64,000 nucleotides of DNA from Diplocloster modestus (lineage in GTDB: Bacteria; Bacillota; Clostridia; Lachnospirales; Lachnospiraceae). The translations under genes were made by a program, and so were the position numbers. Positions 43,554 to 53,001 of the stretch are shown here, piece after piece (position 1 is the stretch's first letter; the number at the start of each line of letters is the position of its first letter). The stretch covers positions 1 to 64,000 of the forward strand of contig NZ_JAHQCX010000014.1 in assembly GCF_019042245.1 (NCBI RefSeq), given 5' to 3'. The notes below the pieces were generated by a model. That model was given only the letters and a program-made list of their open reading frames with translations, was not told the origin of the DNA and did no database searches.

Positions 43554-44207
43554 ATGGACTATCAGCATCTGATCACATTTATCATGGAAATGCTTGGAAC
43601 GGTAGCCTTCGCCTCCTCGGGCGCCATGACGGCCGTGGAAAAGAACATGGACATCTTTGGGGTCAGTGTACTGGGGGTGGTCACCGCCACAGGCGGCGGG
43701 CTGATCCGGGATCTGGTACTGGGAATAACTCCGCCCGGCATGTTCCGGGACCCGGTATACGCGCTGGCGGCTATCGTCACATCCTGCTGTCTGTTCTGGA
43801 TCTTATATGCAAAAAAAGAATGGTTGTCCGGAGCTTTCCGGGCAACCTATGATAAAATAATGCTTGCGTTCGACGCCGTGGGACTTGGGATCTTTACAGC
43901 CGTGGGTATATTCACCGCGGTGCAGAACGGGTATCAGGATAATCTGTTCCTGCTAATATTTGTCGGTACCATAACCGGAGTGGGCGGCGGTATCCTGCGT
44001 GATGTCCTGGCAGGCGAAACCCCCTACATATTTGTGAAACATGTATACGCCTGCGCCTCGCTTGCCGGCGCTCTGTTCTACGTCCTGCTGCAGGAACCGT
44101 TCGGACAGGTCACGGCCATGTTCGGCACTTCCGCCCTGGTGATCCTGCTTAGGTTCCTGGCGGCTCATTATAAATGGAACCTGCCGCGCCTAAAGGGTTC
44201 TGTCTAA
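43554..44207 (+). CDS. TRIC-type/UPF0126 membrane protein
   Basis: A 217-residue protein of two repeats with about seven helices: GTVAFASSGAMTAVEKNMDIFGVSVLGVVTATGGGLIRDLVLG and AFDAVGLGIFTAVGI...VGTITGVGGGILRDVLAGETPYIF. The glycine-rich GGGxxRDxxLG signature identifies the family, prokaryotic relatives of TRIC cation channels. Convergent with the lipoprotein gene. Confidence 0.88.
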   Translation: MDYQHLITFIMEMLGTVAFASSGAMTAVEKNMDIFGVSVLGVVTATGGGLIRDLVLGITPPGMFRDPVYALAAIVTSCCLFWILYAKKEWLSGAFRATYDKIMLAFDAVGLGIFTAVGIFTAVQNGYQDNLFLLIFVGTITGVGGGILRDVLAGETPYIFVKHVYACASLAGALFYVLLQEPFGQVTAMFGTSALVILLRFLAAHYKWNLPRLKGSV

Positions 44208-44241
44208 TGGGGCACATTCCTTATTCAATCCCCAACATTCC

Positions 44242-44955
44242 CTATTCTTCATATAGTACTTTTCCCGCTATGTCTCCTGCCCACACTTCTGTGTCCAGCT
44301 GCCATTCATTTTGAATCGCTTCTTTGCCGGCATCGGTCCGGACCATTTTTCCATGTTCCAACTGCTCTTCTGTAATTTGCTCTTCATCCGTCTCAATATC
44401 ATAGTCTACAGTTACCTGCGCCGCCAATTCCAGAGAGCCGTTATCCCACCTGTATTTAGCGTATCCATAGCTGGATGCGCTGTTTCTCCAGGAGGACAGT
44501 ATTTCCTGCGCCGCAGTGTTTAGGATCGGATTCTGTATCTCCTGAAATTCCGGAGCTTCTTCATATTGTTTGGTAACAGGATTTGACAGATAACAGGCAT
44601 AGTATTTTATACCCTGGTTTCCGTAGCGGCCCAGATCCAGAAGAACATCACCGCAGCCATCAAAATTCACATCCGCCAGCAGGACTTTTCCGGTAAATGC
44701 GGCTGGTACACCGCTGAGATCATACTTGTAGACCATGGTCTGAATCGGTTTATTATTTTTATCTGCCACGGTTATCTGCATTTCCGTTATGGTTGTAATG
44801 TCTTTCCAGTCAGCATTCTCATCCCTGACCGGTTGTACATCATATGTTGCGGGGCTGCTGTCCTCATGGGCAGATAACTCTTGATTGGATTGGTTACATG
44901 CTGAAAGAAACAGCAATGTGATAATATACAAAATAATAAATATATTTTTTTTCAT
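44242..44955 (-). CDS. Predicted lipoprotein with FG-GAP/VCBS-like segment
   Basis: A 237-residue secreted lipoprotein: MKKNIFIILYIITLLFLSAC gives a lipobox with the cysteine near residue 19. DVNFDGCGDVLLDLGRYGNQG resembles a calcium-binding FG-GAP-like repeat seen in XAC-type lipoproteins of Clostridia. Start ATG 44955 follows GGAGG; two upstream ATGs in the same frame also follow GGAGG-like sequence, part of a repeated leader. Function is unknown. Confidence 0.7.
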   Translation of the reverse strand: MKKNIFIILYIITLLFLSACNQSNQELSAHEDSSPATYDVQPVRDENADWKDITTITEMQITVADKNNKPIQTMVYKYDLSGVPAAFTGKVLLADVNFDGCGDVLLDLGRYGNQGIKYYACYLSNPVTKQYEEAPEFQEIQNPILNTAAQEILSSWRNSASSYGYAKYRWDNGSLELAAQVTVDYDIETDEEQITEEQLEHGKMVRTDAGKEAIQNEWQLDTEVWAGDIAGKVLYEE

Positions 44956-45228
44956 CCTGACCTCCATGTTCATCCCGGCCTCCATGTGTACATTTTCCCG
45001 CTTATATCTGTATAGACGGACATCGGTTCGTCCGTATTATAATTATTCTTCTTTCCCACGGTTATAATTTTGTGATTCGCGGTTTCATTACATTATACTT
45101 CGCATTCTCCCGTTCGTAAAGTGAATCGCTAAAATCCTGATTATTAAGAAATGGCTGAAATCATTCCTCCAAAGACTGTCCCAGTATTTTCTGATTCATG
45201 AAAATATAGATTATAAGACTTTAATTCA

Positions 45229-45258
45229 TTGACGAATCACACCACAAAGCACTATAAT
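45229..45258 (+). promoter_or_regulatory. Promoter of the PAS-GGDEF-EAL gene
   Basis: TTGACG (45229-45234), 18-base spacer, TATAAT (45253-45258). The remaining upstream stretch (44956-45228) shows a leader-like hairpin near 45010-45035 (GACGGAC/GTTCGTCC) and nothing else I can assign. Confidence 0.6.
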
Positions 45259-45378
45259 TATAGCTATGAGTTGTATAACCGGTTGCTCCTGAGCATACCC
45301 GGAACGGCTTTGTTTTCATGGATGCTTTAAAATATGATCGGTTTTAACAGGCCGATGTTGTATCAGGGATGGGATTTT

Positions 45379-48300
45379 ATGGATAATAAAACAAACAATG
45401 CGGCCGTTTACATTATCGACTCCAAATTCAGGATTCTTTACTTTAATCACGTATTAAAGAGATGTTATCCTGATCTGCACGCCGGTGAATACTGCTATGA
45501 ATCCATCTGCGCGGAATGCCAACCCTGCGCGGGCTGTCCACTCGTTACCGGAAGAACGGAGGGCACTATTTTTTACAACAAATCTCTGAAAAAGTGGGTG
45601 GAGGTAAATACTGCCCTCTTTGATACAGCCAGGGATCATGACTACAGAATTATCCTGGCCAGGGAGATCAAAGAAGATAACCGGAATCTTTTTTTTAATT
45701 TAACGAACCTCTCCACTTATGATGAACTATTCGAACTGAACCTGACCAGCGACAGCTATAAAATTCTCTATCATATGGACGGAAAATATGTGATACCGGC
45801 GGCCGAGGGCCGGCTCGAAGCCATGATTCAGGAGGTCGTTGCGGGAATGATCCATCCCGATGACCGGGAGGCCTTCCTGTCTTTCTGGAATCTGGAGAAT
45901 ATATTGCCCCGTATGGAACAGGACAGCCGGGATCATATGTTAAGAGGACAATTCCGCAAAAAGAGGACGGACGGGACATGGTGCTGGGTTTTACAGACCG
46001 TTGTGCCCTTGTGCCAGGGGGAGAAGGACGACCGGATCCTCATGTGCTTTATTCAGGATATCAATGAGGAAAAGCTGCGGGAACTGGAAAATGAAGACGC
46101 TGCCCAGGCGCAGTTGGTTTTGGAACCACTGACGGGCTTGTATAACAAGGTTGATTTTTTCCGGGCGGCAGGCGCCGTTTTAAATCGCGGGGATGAGACT
46201 TCCTGGTGCCTGATGGCCATTGATATCGAACATTTCAAACTGTTCAACGAATGGTACGGGATGGAGGCCGGCGATATCTTCTTAAAGGAGATTGCCGGAG
46301 AGTTAAAAAAAGCCCAGTCTGACGGAGTAGTCGCCGGCTATCTGGGGGCGGATGATTTCGGTGCCCTTGTACCGAACCGCCCGGAGCTTTTGGAGAAACT
46401 TCAGAATCAGATCACACGCTGCGTCCTGCAATATGGTGACAATGCCGGGTTTTTACCCGCTTTTGGCCTGTATGCCGTAGATCAGCCGCCCTTACCGGTC
46501 AGTACCATGTACGACCGCGCGTCTCTTGCTATGTCCAAAATTAAGGGGAATTACGCTAGACGTGTATGCTGGTATGATGAAAGTATGTTTCTGAAAATGG
46601 AAAATGACCATATGCTTCTCACCCAGGTCCAAAAAGGCCTGGAGCGCCATGAGTTCACCTTCTATGCCCAGCCAAAATGTAATATTGCCACCGGCAAGAT
46701 CGTAGGACTGGAATCGCTGGTGCGCTGGAATCATCCTCGAAACGGTGTTGTCATGCCCGGTGTATTTATTCCCACCCTGGAGGAATATGGATTCATCGCC
46801 AAGCTGGACCTCTATATCTGGGAAGAGGTATGCATGAATTTAAGGCGTTGGATTGACAGCGGACACCGCCCTATTCCCATCTCGGTGAACGTTTCCCGTG
46901 TGGATGTATATACTATGGATGTAGCCGGGTCTTTTCAGAATCTTGTGGAACGCTACGATCTGAAGCCTGAACTATTGGAGATCGAGATTACGGAGAGTGC
47001 TTACGCCGAGGAGTTCCAGATTATAACAGGCGTTGTGGACAAGCTGCGGAGCCTGGGCTTTACGGTGCTCATGGACGACTTTGGCAGCGGCTATTCGTCC
47101 CTTAATATGCTCAAAGACATCAATGTGGATGTTCTTAAAATCGATATGAAATTCCTGGCGATGGACGAGCAGAGCGCCGGGAAGGGTATCAGTATCCTGG
47201 AATCGATCATCAGTATGGCGCGGCTGATCGGGCTGCGGATCATCGCGGAGGGAATCGAGACCGCGGATCAGCTTGAGTTTCTGTTAAATATGGGATGTGT
47301 CTACGGCCAGGGCTATTATTTCTATAAACCCATGCCCATCGAGGTATTTGAACCGCTTCTGGCCGATGAAAATAACCTGGATTTTCGGGGAGTCATGCCG
47401 CAGAATCTGCAGCGTCTCAGCCTGAAAGAACTTCTGAATGAGGACATGATGACCGAATCCATTATCAATAATATACTAGGCGGTATTGCCTTCTATGATG
47501 TATCCGGGAACCAGGTGAAGCTGCTGCGTGCCAACGAGCAGTACTGCCGGATTACCGGCGACGACCTGCTGGAGCTGACCCGCAGACAAAAAACAGAGCT
47601 GGAAAATGTCTATCCGGAGGATCAGGCCAAAATCATGGAAATCTTCCTGCAGGCCCGCAGAAATATTCCGGTTGGCGCTCTGGGTGAGATCCGGTATCTC
47701 AGGGAAGACGGGAACACCATATGGCTTAAGCTTCGGGTCTTTTTCCTGAGAGAGCAGGACGGACACAGTCTGTACTACGGGGCAGCCAGCGATATTACCG
47801 TTCAAAAGCAGCGGGAGCAGCAATTGATCAACTCTCAGCGTGCTCTTTCCGCTGTGGTTCATATCTCGGAAAACGATTCTTCCTTTATGAAGCTGACGGA
47901 GGAAAACAGGCAGGCCGCCGCTTCGATTTTCGCGCAGATGAGTCCCGGCGGTATGATCGGCGGTTACTGCGAGGACGGCTTCCCCCTCTATTTTGCCAAC
48001 AATGCCGTCGTAAGCCTGATGGGTTTTGATTCCTATGAGGAACTGGAACAGGCGATCCAGGGGAAAGTAATCAATACCATTCATCCCGATGACCGGGAAG
48101 CTGTGGCCCGTGATATCGGTCCGGAATATTATCCCGGACTGGAATATACCACCACCTATCGAATGCCGAAAAAGGACGGCTCCTGGTTCTGGACTCTGGA
48201 TAAGGGGCAGGTGATCCGGGCGGAGGACGGGAGACTGGCCATCGTCAGCGCCTGCACCGATATCTCCGAAACCATGGCTGCCCAGCGTCAGCTGGCCGAG

Positions 48301-48783
48301 CGCAACGCTCTGCTTCTGCGTCAGAATCAGGAACTGAACTTTCTATATAATGATATGCCCGGCGGCTATCACCGCTGCGCCAAGACAAAGGACTATGATT
48401 TTATGTACATAAGCAACCGCTTTCTGGAGATATTCGGCTATACGCGTGAGGAAATCAAGGAGCTGTTTGACGATAAATTCCTCAATATGGTACATCCGGA
48501 CGACTGTCCTCTGGTAAACGCCGGCGTCTCCAGCCTCCAGAAAAACCGCGGAAATGAAAATCTGGAATATCGTATGCTCAGTAAGCACGGTTACATCTGG
48601 GTAGTCGATCAGAGCCGTTATATGGAATACCGGGGTAAGCCGTTTCTCCAGGGAGTGGTTATGGATATTACAGAAACGGTAATGCTTCGGGAGAAAATGA
48701 AACAGCTCGAAAAGGGCATACCCAATCCCGGGAAAGAATCGCACACCGTAAACCATCCAGTTGGCAGGAAGGGCAGCCGGTAA
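45379..48783 (+). CDS. PAS-GGDEF-EAL-PAS signalling protein, probable c-di-GMP phosphodiesterase
   Basis: A protein of about 1134 residues without membrane helices. Order: N-terminal PAS-like domain with a cysteine cluster (CYESICAECQPCAGC), a PAS with PAC, GGDEF near 255-410, EAL near 420-665, then three PAS regions. The GGDEF motif is GADDF, so cyclase activity is doubtful. The EAL domain keeps GLESLVRWNHP, NVSR, EITES, LMDDFGSGYSSL and IAEGIET, so hydrolysis of c-di-GMP is likely. I start at ATG 45379 (MDNKTNN); an ATG 15 codons earlier is possible. Confidence 0.88.
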   Translation: MDNKTNNAAVYIIDSKFRILYFNHVLKRCYPDLHAGEYCYESICAECQPCAGCPLVTGRTEGTIFYNKSLKKWVEVNTALFDTARDHDYRIILAREIKEDNRNLFFNLTNLSTYDELFELNLTSDSYKILYHMDGKYVIPAAEGRLEAMIQEVVAGMIHPDDREAFLSFWNLENILPRMEQDSRDHMLRGQFRKKRTDGTWCWVLQTVVPLCQGEKDDRILMCFIQDINEEKLRELENEDAAQAQLVLEPLTGLYNKVDFFRAAGAVLNRGDETSWCLMAIDIEHFKLFNEWYGMEAGDIFLKEIAGELKKAQSDGVVAGYLGADDFGALVPNRPELLEKLQNQITRCVLQYGDNAGFLPAFGLYAVDQPPLPVSTMYDRASLAMSKIKGNYARRVCWYDESMFLKMENDHMLLTQVQKGLERHEFTFYAQPKCNIATGKIVGLESLVRWNHPRNGVVMPGVFIPTLEEYGFIAKLDLYIWEEVCMNLRRWIDSGHRPIPISVNVSRVDVYTMDVAGSFQNLVERYDLKPELLEIEITESAYAEEFQIITGVVDKLRSLGFTVLMDDFGSGYSSLNMLKDINVDVLKIDMKFLAMDEQSAGKGISILESIISMARLIGLRIIAEGIETADQLEFLLNMGCVYGQGYYFYKPMPIEVFEPLLADENNLDFRGVMPQNLQRLSLKELLNEDMMTESIINNILGGIAFYDVSGNQVKLLRANEQYCRITGDDLLELTRRQKTELENVYPEDQAKIMEIFLQARRNIPVGALGEIRYLREDGNTIWLKLRVFFLREQDGHSLYYGAASDITVQKQREQQLINSQRALSAVVHISENDSSFMKLTEENRQAAASIFAQMSPGGMIGGYCEDGFPLYFANNAVVSLMGFDSYEELEQAIQGKVINTIHPDDREAVARDIGPEYYPGLEYTTTYRMPKKDGSWFWTLDKGQVIRAEDGRLAIVSACTDISETMAAQRQLAERNALLLRQNQELNFLYNDMPGGYHRCAKTKDYDFMYISNRFLEIFGYTREEIKELFDDKFLNMVHPDDCPLVNAGVSSLQKNRGNENLEYRMLSKHGYIWVVDQSRYMEYRGKPFLQGVVMDITETVMLREKMKQLEKGIPNPGKESHTVNHPVGRKGSR

Positions 48784-48789
48784 AATATA

Positions 48790-48833
48790 GGTGCCACAGA
48801 CGTACGGCTAAACCGCTGTACCTCTGTGGCACC
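48790..48833 (+). terminator. Hairpin after the EAL gene
   Basis: GGTGCCACAGA/TCTGTGGCACC with an inner GTACGGC/CCGCTGTAC-like stem. It lies seven bases after the stop codon. No T-run follows, only CTATTAACCTTTA repeats, so it may be a stabilising 3' hairpin rather than a strict terminator. Confidence 0.55.
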
Positions 48834-48874
48834 CTTACTATTAACCTTTACTATTAACCTTTGTTATTGCCGTG

Positions 48875-49753
48875 TTATTTCTTTTCAACCGCAACCCAGA
48901 TTTCACAGCTATAATCGGGGTCTTCTACATCCGCCGAAGGATAAGCTTCAAAATCCGTTCCACCGCAGGGCTGATACTCACTGGCCGGGAAGAACTCGCT
49001 GTATATCTGCTGGTAAAGCTTCTGGAACGCCTCCGGCATCTTTCCGACACAGGGAAATACCACATAGGTATGGGCCGGAATCTGTATCACAGTCAGGTCC
49101 TCATCGCTAACAGGCATGCCGTTATAATGTGCGCCGATGGCGTATGGAAATTCCGTGTCGGCAGCGTCCTTGCCAAAACTGGCTCCAACGATACAGTTTT
49201 GAAAAATGTTGTTCTCCGGAATATACTTACAAAGTTCCATGATCGTGCCGTCTGTGCCGCAGGATTGCCAAAAGCGGGAGATTTCCTCCGTAGTCAGCTC
49301 CTTCTTGCTGGATACCTGTTTCTTTTTGCAGATAATAGGGAATGCTCCCAGAGTCTCGATTCTGTAATTCATCGTGTTTCCTCCATCTAAACTTAGTTTT
49401 ACGGAAAGAGGAGAAAATGATTTGAGGGCTGCGCCGCCGTGCTTCGCCTGGGAGGGTGTTACCCCGTGGAATTTGGTGAACGCGCGGCTGAAGCTCTCAG
49501 GGGTATCATATCCGTACTTTAGCGCGGCGTCGATCACCTTGATATCCGACGACGCAAGCTCATTTCCCGCAAGGGAGAGCCGCCGCATCCGGATGTAATC
49601 GCCTAAGGTGAAACCGCAGAGGATACTGAAAATCCTTTGAAAATGAAAACTGGACGAATAGGCCTGCTTCGCCGCCTCTTCATAATCAATGGTTTCCGTA
49701 ATATGGGCTTCCACATAATCTAACGCTCGCTGTATTCCTTTGATCCACTCCAT
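48875..49753 (-). CDS. AraC-type regulator with GyrI-like effector domain, copy 1
   Basis: A 292-residue regulator: N-terminal AraC double helix-turn-helix (YSSSFHFQRIFSILCGFTLGDYIRMRRLSLAG...YGYDTPESFSRAFTKFHGVTPSQAK) and a C-terminal GyrI/SOUL-like small-molecule domain (about 130-290). This layout is like Rob/BmrR-type multidrug sensors. Two paralogues occur at 53002 and 59755. Confidence 0.85.
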   Translation of the reverse strand: MEWIKGIQRALDYVEAHITETIDYEEAAKQAYSSSFHFQRIFSILCGFTLGDYIRMRRLSLAGNELASSDIKVIDAALKYGYDTPESFSRAFTKFHGVTPSQAKHGGAALKSFSPLSVKLSLDGGNTMNYRIETLGAFPIICKKKQVSSKKELTTEEISRFWQSCGTDGTIMELCKYIPENNIFQNCIVGASFGKDAADTEFPYAIGAHYNGMPVSDEDLTVIQIPAHTYVVFPCVGKMPEAFQKLYQQIYSEFFPASEYQPCGGTDFEAYPSADVEDPDYSCEIWVAVEKK

Positions 49754-49943
49754 TGGTCCGCTCCTTTCCGCATAAGTTCATAATAGACGAAATCATGACT
49801 GGCTTCATGATATTATGTGCGGTCTGATGTTACCCTCCATCTTGTCTTACTCTTGTGTGTCTTCGCCTTCCCTTCCACGGAAACACAGGCTTACAGGCGG
49901 TTCGTATCCCGGCGGCGACCCGGGCAGTCTTTTGCAGCGATGA

Positions 49944-49983
49944 AAAACTCCCGTCTGAGCTTTACGGTTCAAACGGGAGTTTT
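49944..49983 (-). terminator. Terminator of guaA (bidirectional)
   Basis: AAAACTCCCGT (49944-49954) and ACGGGAGTTTT (49973-49983). On the minus strand the stem ends in TTTTT. It lies about 80 bases after the guaA stop. Confidence 0.75.
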
Positions 49984-50065
49984 CACGCTATCTAAATATT
50001 ACTTTGGTATAAGAGTTAGTATCAAATCAGTATCAAAAGACGATTCTTATTTCTACTTAGCATTC

Positions 50066-51358
50066 TTATTCCCACTCAATGGTAGCCGTAGGCTTCGGTG
50101 ACAAATCATAGCACACCCGGTTCACATTCGCCACCTCGTTCATGATCCGGTCCGTGATCTTTAACAGGACAGGCCAGTCTAACTGCTCAATCGTAGCAGT
50201 CATGGCGTCTACCGTATTCACCGCCCGAATGATCACCGGATATTCAAAGCATCTGGCGTTATTCTTCACGCCCACAGACTTAAAATCCGGTACCACTGTG
50301 AAATACTGCCATACCTTCTTATCCAGTCCCGCTTTTTCAAACTCTTCCCGCAGGATCGCATCCGCTTCCCTCACGGCTTCCAGGCGTTCTCTGGTGATCG
50401 CGCCCAGGCAGCGCACACCAAGCCCGGGGCCGGGGAACGGCTGTCTGTAAACCATGCTGCCCGGCAGGCCCAGCTCGATACCGCAGGCACGGACTTCGTC
50501 CTTGAACAGCTGCTTTAGAGGTTCTACCAGTTCAAACTGCAGATCTTCCGGCAGACCGCCTACGTTGTGATGGGACTTCACCATCTTGGCCGTTTTCGTT
50601 CCGCTCTCGATGATATCCGGATAGATCGTGCCCTGTCCAAGGAATTCGATGCCGTCCAGTTTTCTGGCCTCTTCCTCGAAGACACGGATGAATTCCGCGC
50701 CGATAATTTTCCGTTTCTGCTCCGGATCAGCCACATCCTCCAGTTTTCCCAGGAAACGTTCGATAGCATCCACATAGACCAGGTTGGCGTTCAGCTGGTT
50801 CTTGAATACCTCGATGACGCTTTCCGATTCGCCTTTCCTCATCAGGCCGTGATTCACATGGACACATACCAGCTGGGAACCGATAGCTTTTAACAGCAGA
50901 GCCGCCACCACGGAAGAATCCACACCGCCGGACAGCGCCAGCAGGACCTTCTTCTCTCCCACCTGACGGCGGATCAGCTCTACCTGGTCCTCGATAAAAT
51001 TCTTCATGTTCCAGTTGGCCTCTGCCTTACAGGTGTCAAATACAAAGCTCTTCAATACTTCCTTTTCCGGAAGAGCATCATACACCAGCTCACACTTAGC
51101 TCCCGGATGATCCACCGCCATCATGGGCAGGCCGCATCCGTAGAGATCCGTGTCTATATCCACCGGCATACCGTCTACGACTCTGTTTTCCCCGCCGTTT
51201 AAGACCACGCCTTTTACATTTTCCAGCGATTTCAGCTCATCCGCCGTGATATCATGGGGATAAATCTCACTGTATACTCCCAGATCCCGGATCTCACGGG
51301 CCAGCTCCGGATTCCGGGTGCTGCCCAGGTCCAATATTACAATCATATCCTGTTTCAT
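50066..51358 (-). CDS. guaA: GMP synthase with degenerate glutaminase domain
   Basis: A 430-residue protein; usual GuaA is about 510. The ATP-pyrophosphatase half is intact (LLALSGGVDSSVVAALLLKA, then the C-terminal dimer domain ending PTATIEWE). The N-terminal amidotransferase region is shrunken to about 115 residues. GLPMMAVDHPGAKCEL stands where the nucleophile motif G-x-C-Y-G should be, and the FHPEV histidine/glutamate pair is also absent. It should make GMP from XMP and ATP using free ammonia, or a separate glutaminase. No guanine riboswitch is visible upstream. Confidence 0.9.
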   Translation of the reverse strand: MKQDMIVILDLGSTRNPELAREIRDLGVYSEIYPHDITADELKSLENVKGVVLNGGENRVVDGMPVDIDTDLYGCGLPMMAVDHPGAKCELVYDALPEKEVLKSFVFDTCKAEANWNMKNFIEDQVELIRRQVGEKKVLLALSGGVDSSVVAALLLKAIGSQLVCVHVNHGLMRKGESESVIEVFKNQLNANLVYVDAIERFLGKLEDVADPEQKRKIIGAEFIRVFEEEARKLDGIEFLGQGTIYPDIIESGTKTAKMVKSHHNVGGLPEDLQFELVEPLKQLFKDEVRACGIELGLPGSMVYRQPFPGPGLGVRCLGAITRERLEAVREADAILREEFEKAGLDKKVWQYFTVVPDFKSVGVKNNARCFEYPVIIRAVNTVDAMTATIEQLDWPVLLKITDRIMNEVANVNRVCYDLSPKPTATIEWE

Positions 51359-51483
51359 CTTATCCTGCTCCTTATTTATAACATTCCGTTCTCTTAGCTT
51401 CTTTACCTGTTTCCTTTACCTGCTTCATTTAGCCGCATTCCATAAGCCGTACCCATCCGCTCTGTCATACAGCCGATACCGGG

Positions 51484-52674
51484 TTAATTGGTAAAGTTAT
51501 CGAAATATCCCTGAACCAGTATAACCGGGGTTCCCTTGTCTCCCGAACCGCTGGTCAGGTCGCATAAAGAACCGATCAGATCCGTCAGTCTTCTGGGAGT
51601 GGTTCCCTGGGAGGCCATATTACCGACCAGATTATCATCTTTCTCCTTGATTCTCTGGGAAATGGCATTCGTCAACGCCTCGCCGTTTAGATCCTTGAAA
51701 TCATTGTCCGCCAGATATTTTAACTTCACCTCGTTGGGTGTCCCTTCGAGCCCCGGGGTATTCGCAACCGATACGCAGGGGTCCGCCAGCTCCCAGATCT
51801 TGCCGACCGGATCTTTGAATGCTCCGTCACCGTAAACCATAACTTCAACATGCTTTCCTGTCTTGTCCAGCATCTGTTTCTGGATCTGCATCACCAGATC
51901 CGTACAGTCTCTGGGGAACAGCTTAATGGTGTTCTCTGTGGACTTATTCGAGCCCAGCAGGCCGTATTTTTCATTGCAGCCGCTGCCGTCCACCGGCGCG
52001 TTCAGAATATCGTCCATCCCGCATACGACCTCTGCGCCGTTTGCCATCAGGATTCTCTTGGTTCTGGCTCTGGTATGTATATCACAGTTCAGCACTCTCT
52101 TCGTATAATCCAGGATCACCCGGGGATTATTGGCGAAGATCACTTCCACATCGGCCCCCATTTCTTTGATCAGGCCGCTGTAATAATCCACATAGTCAAC
52201 TCCTGTAAACTGATGCTTGTTCTCGCCGAACAGCTCTCTGTATTTTTCCAATGTCAGAACGTCGCTGTAAGGATTCACGCCGGCTTCATCCAACTGATCC
52301 TGGGTCACCAGCTCATTCCCCACCTCATCGCTGGGATAGCTCAGCATCAGAACCACTTTCTCCGCTCCCATGGCAATTCCTCGCAGACAGATCGCAAAAC
52401 GGTTTCTGGACAGAATCGGAAAGATTACGCCGATCGTTTTGCCTCCCAGTTTGGCTTTCACATCCTTTGCGATGGCCTCGATGGGCGCGTAGTTCCCCTG
52501 GGCTCTCGCCACTACGGATTCCGTGACGGAGATGACATCCCGGTCGCGTATCTCAAACCCTTCTGATTTTGCCGCGTCCAATACGCTTTCCACTACAATA
52601 TCAGCCAGTTGATCCCCTTCACGGATAATCGGACAACGAATTCCTCTGGACACTGTCCCTACTTTTCTTTCCAT
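51484..52674 (-). CDS. Coenzyme F420-0:L-glutamate ligase-like protein (CofE family)
   Basis: A protein of about 396 residues with a CofE/FbiB-type ligase fold: TVSRGIRCPIIREGDQLADIVVESV, RDRDVISVTESVVARAQG and the later VYGDGAFKDPVGKIWELADP. ATG 52674 (MERKVG) follows GAGGGA; the longer frame from 52725 lacks one. Clostridia of this kind are not known to make F420, so it probably glutamylates something else. It stands alone, downstream of an AraC gene. Confidence 0.78.
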   Translation of the reverse strand: MERKVGTVSRGIRCPIIREGDQLADIVVESVLDAAKSEGFEIRDRDVISVTESVVARAQGNYAPIEAIAKDVKAKLGGKTIGVIFPILSRNRFAICLRGIAMGAEKVVLMLSYPSDEVGNELVTQDQLDEAGVNPYSDVLTLEKYRELFGENKHQFTGVDYVDYYSGLIKEMGADVEVIFANNPRVILDYTKRVLNCDIHTRARTKRILMANGAEVVCGMDDILNAPVDGSGCNEKYGLLGSNKSTENTIKLFPRDCTDLVMQIQKQMLDKTGKHVEVMVYGDGAFKDPVGKIWELADPCVSVANTPGLEGTPNEVKLKYLADNDFKDLNGEALTNAISQRIKEKDDNLVGNMASQGTTPRRLTDLIGSLCDLTSGSGDKGTPVILVQGYFDNFTN

Positions 52675-52798
52675 TTGTATTCCCTCGCTTATTTTAAGAT
52701 TTTGAGTATTCAAATTTAGGCTCACAAAGACATTATAATATAAATCATTCCATAAGTAAAAAACTTTCTCGATTCTTTACAACATTTTTCGCGATGGG

Positions 52799-52998
52799 AG
52801 GGGACTGTCCCCTTTCGGTAGATTACAAACCCTGCAAGCAAACAAGAGAGAAAGGGGACTGTCCCAGGATGCCGGCTTAAGCCCAATCCCTGTCCTTCAG
52901 ACAGGTACCTTCTGCTCAAGCCAGCTTCCGGGGACAGGCCCCTTCCTCTCTAACTTTTTTGAACAAATACGTTTCTGGCCGGAATGTGCCAGTCCCCT
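52799..52998. repeat. GGGGACTGTCCC repeat cluster and 37-base inverted repeat (element 3)
   Basis: GGGGACTGTCCCC-like 12-13mers occur at about 52800, 52854, 52931 and (inverted) 52988. Two 37-base arms (52846-52882 and 52914-52950) are inverted with about six mismatches, around an inner CTGTC/GACAG hairpin. It lies directly 3' of the AraC gene at 53002. The motif is a widespread dispersed repeat type; no protein is encoded. Confidence 0.7.
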
Positions 52999-53001
52999 CT
53001 C

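Noticed and set aside
51359..51483. Guanine riboswitch before guaA
   Set aside because: I looked for the conserved purine-aptamer loops upstream of guaA and of bmpA and found none.
52799..52998. CRISPR-like repeats (GGGGACTGTCCC)
   Set aside because: Repeats are short, unevenly spaced and inverted; no uniform spacers and no cas genes in the window.
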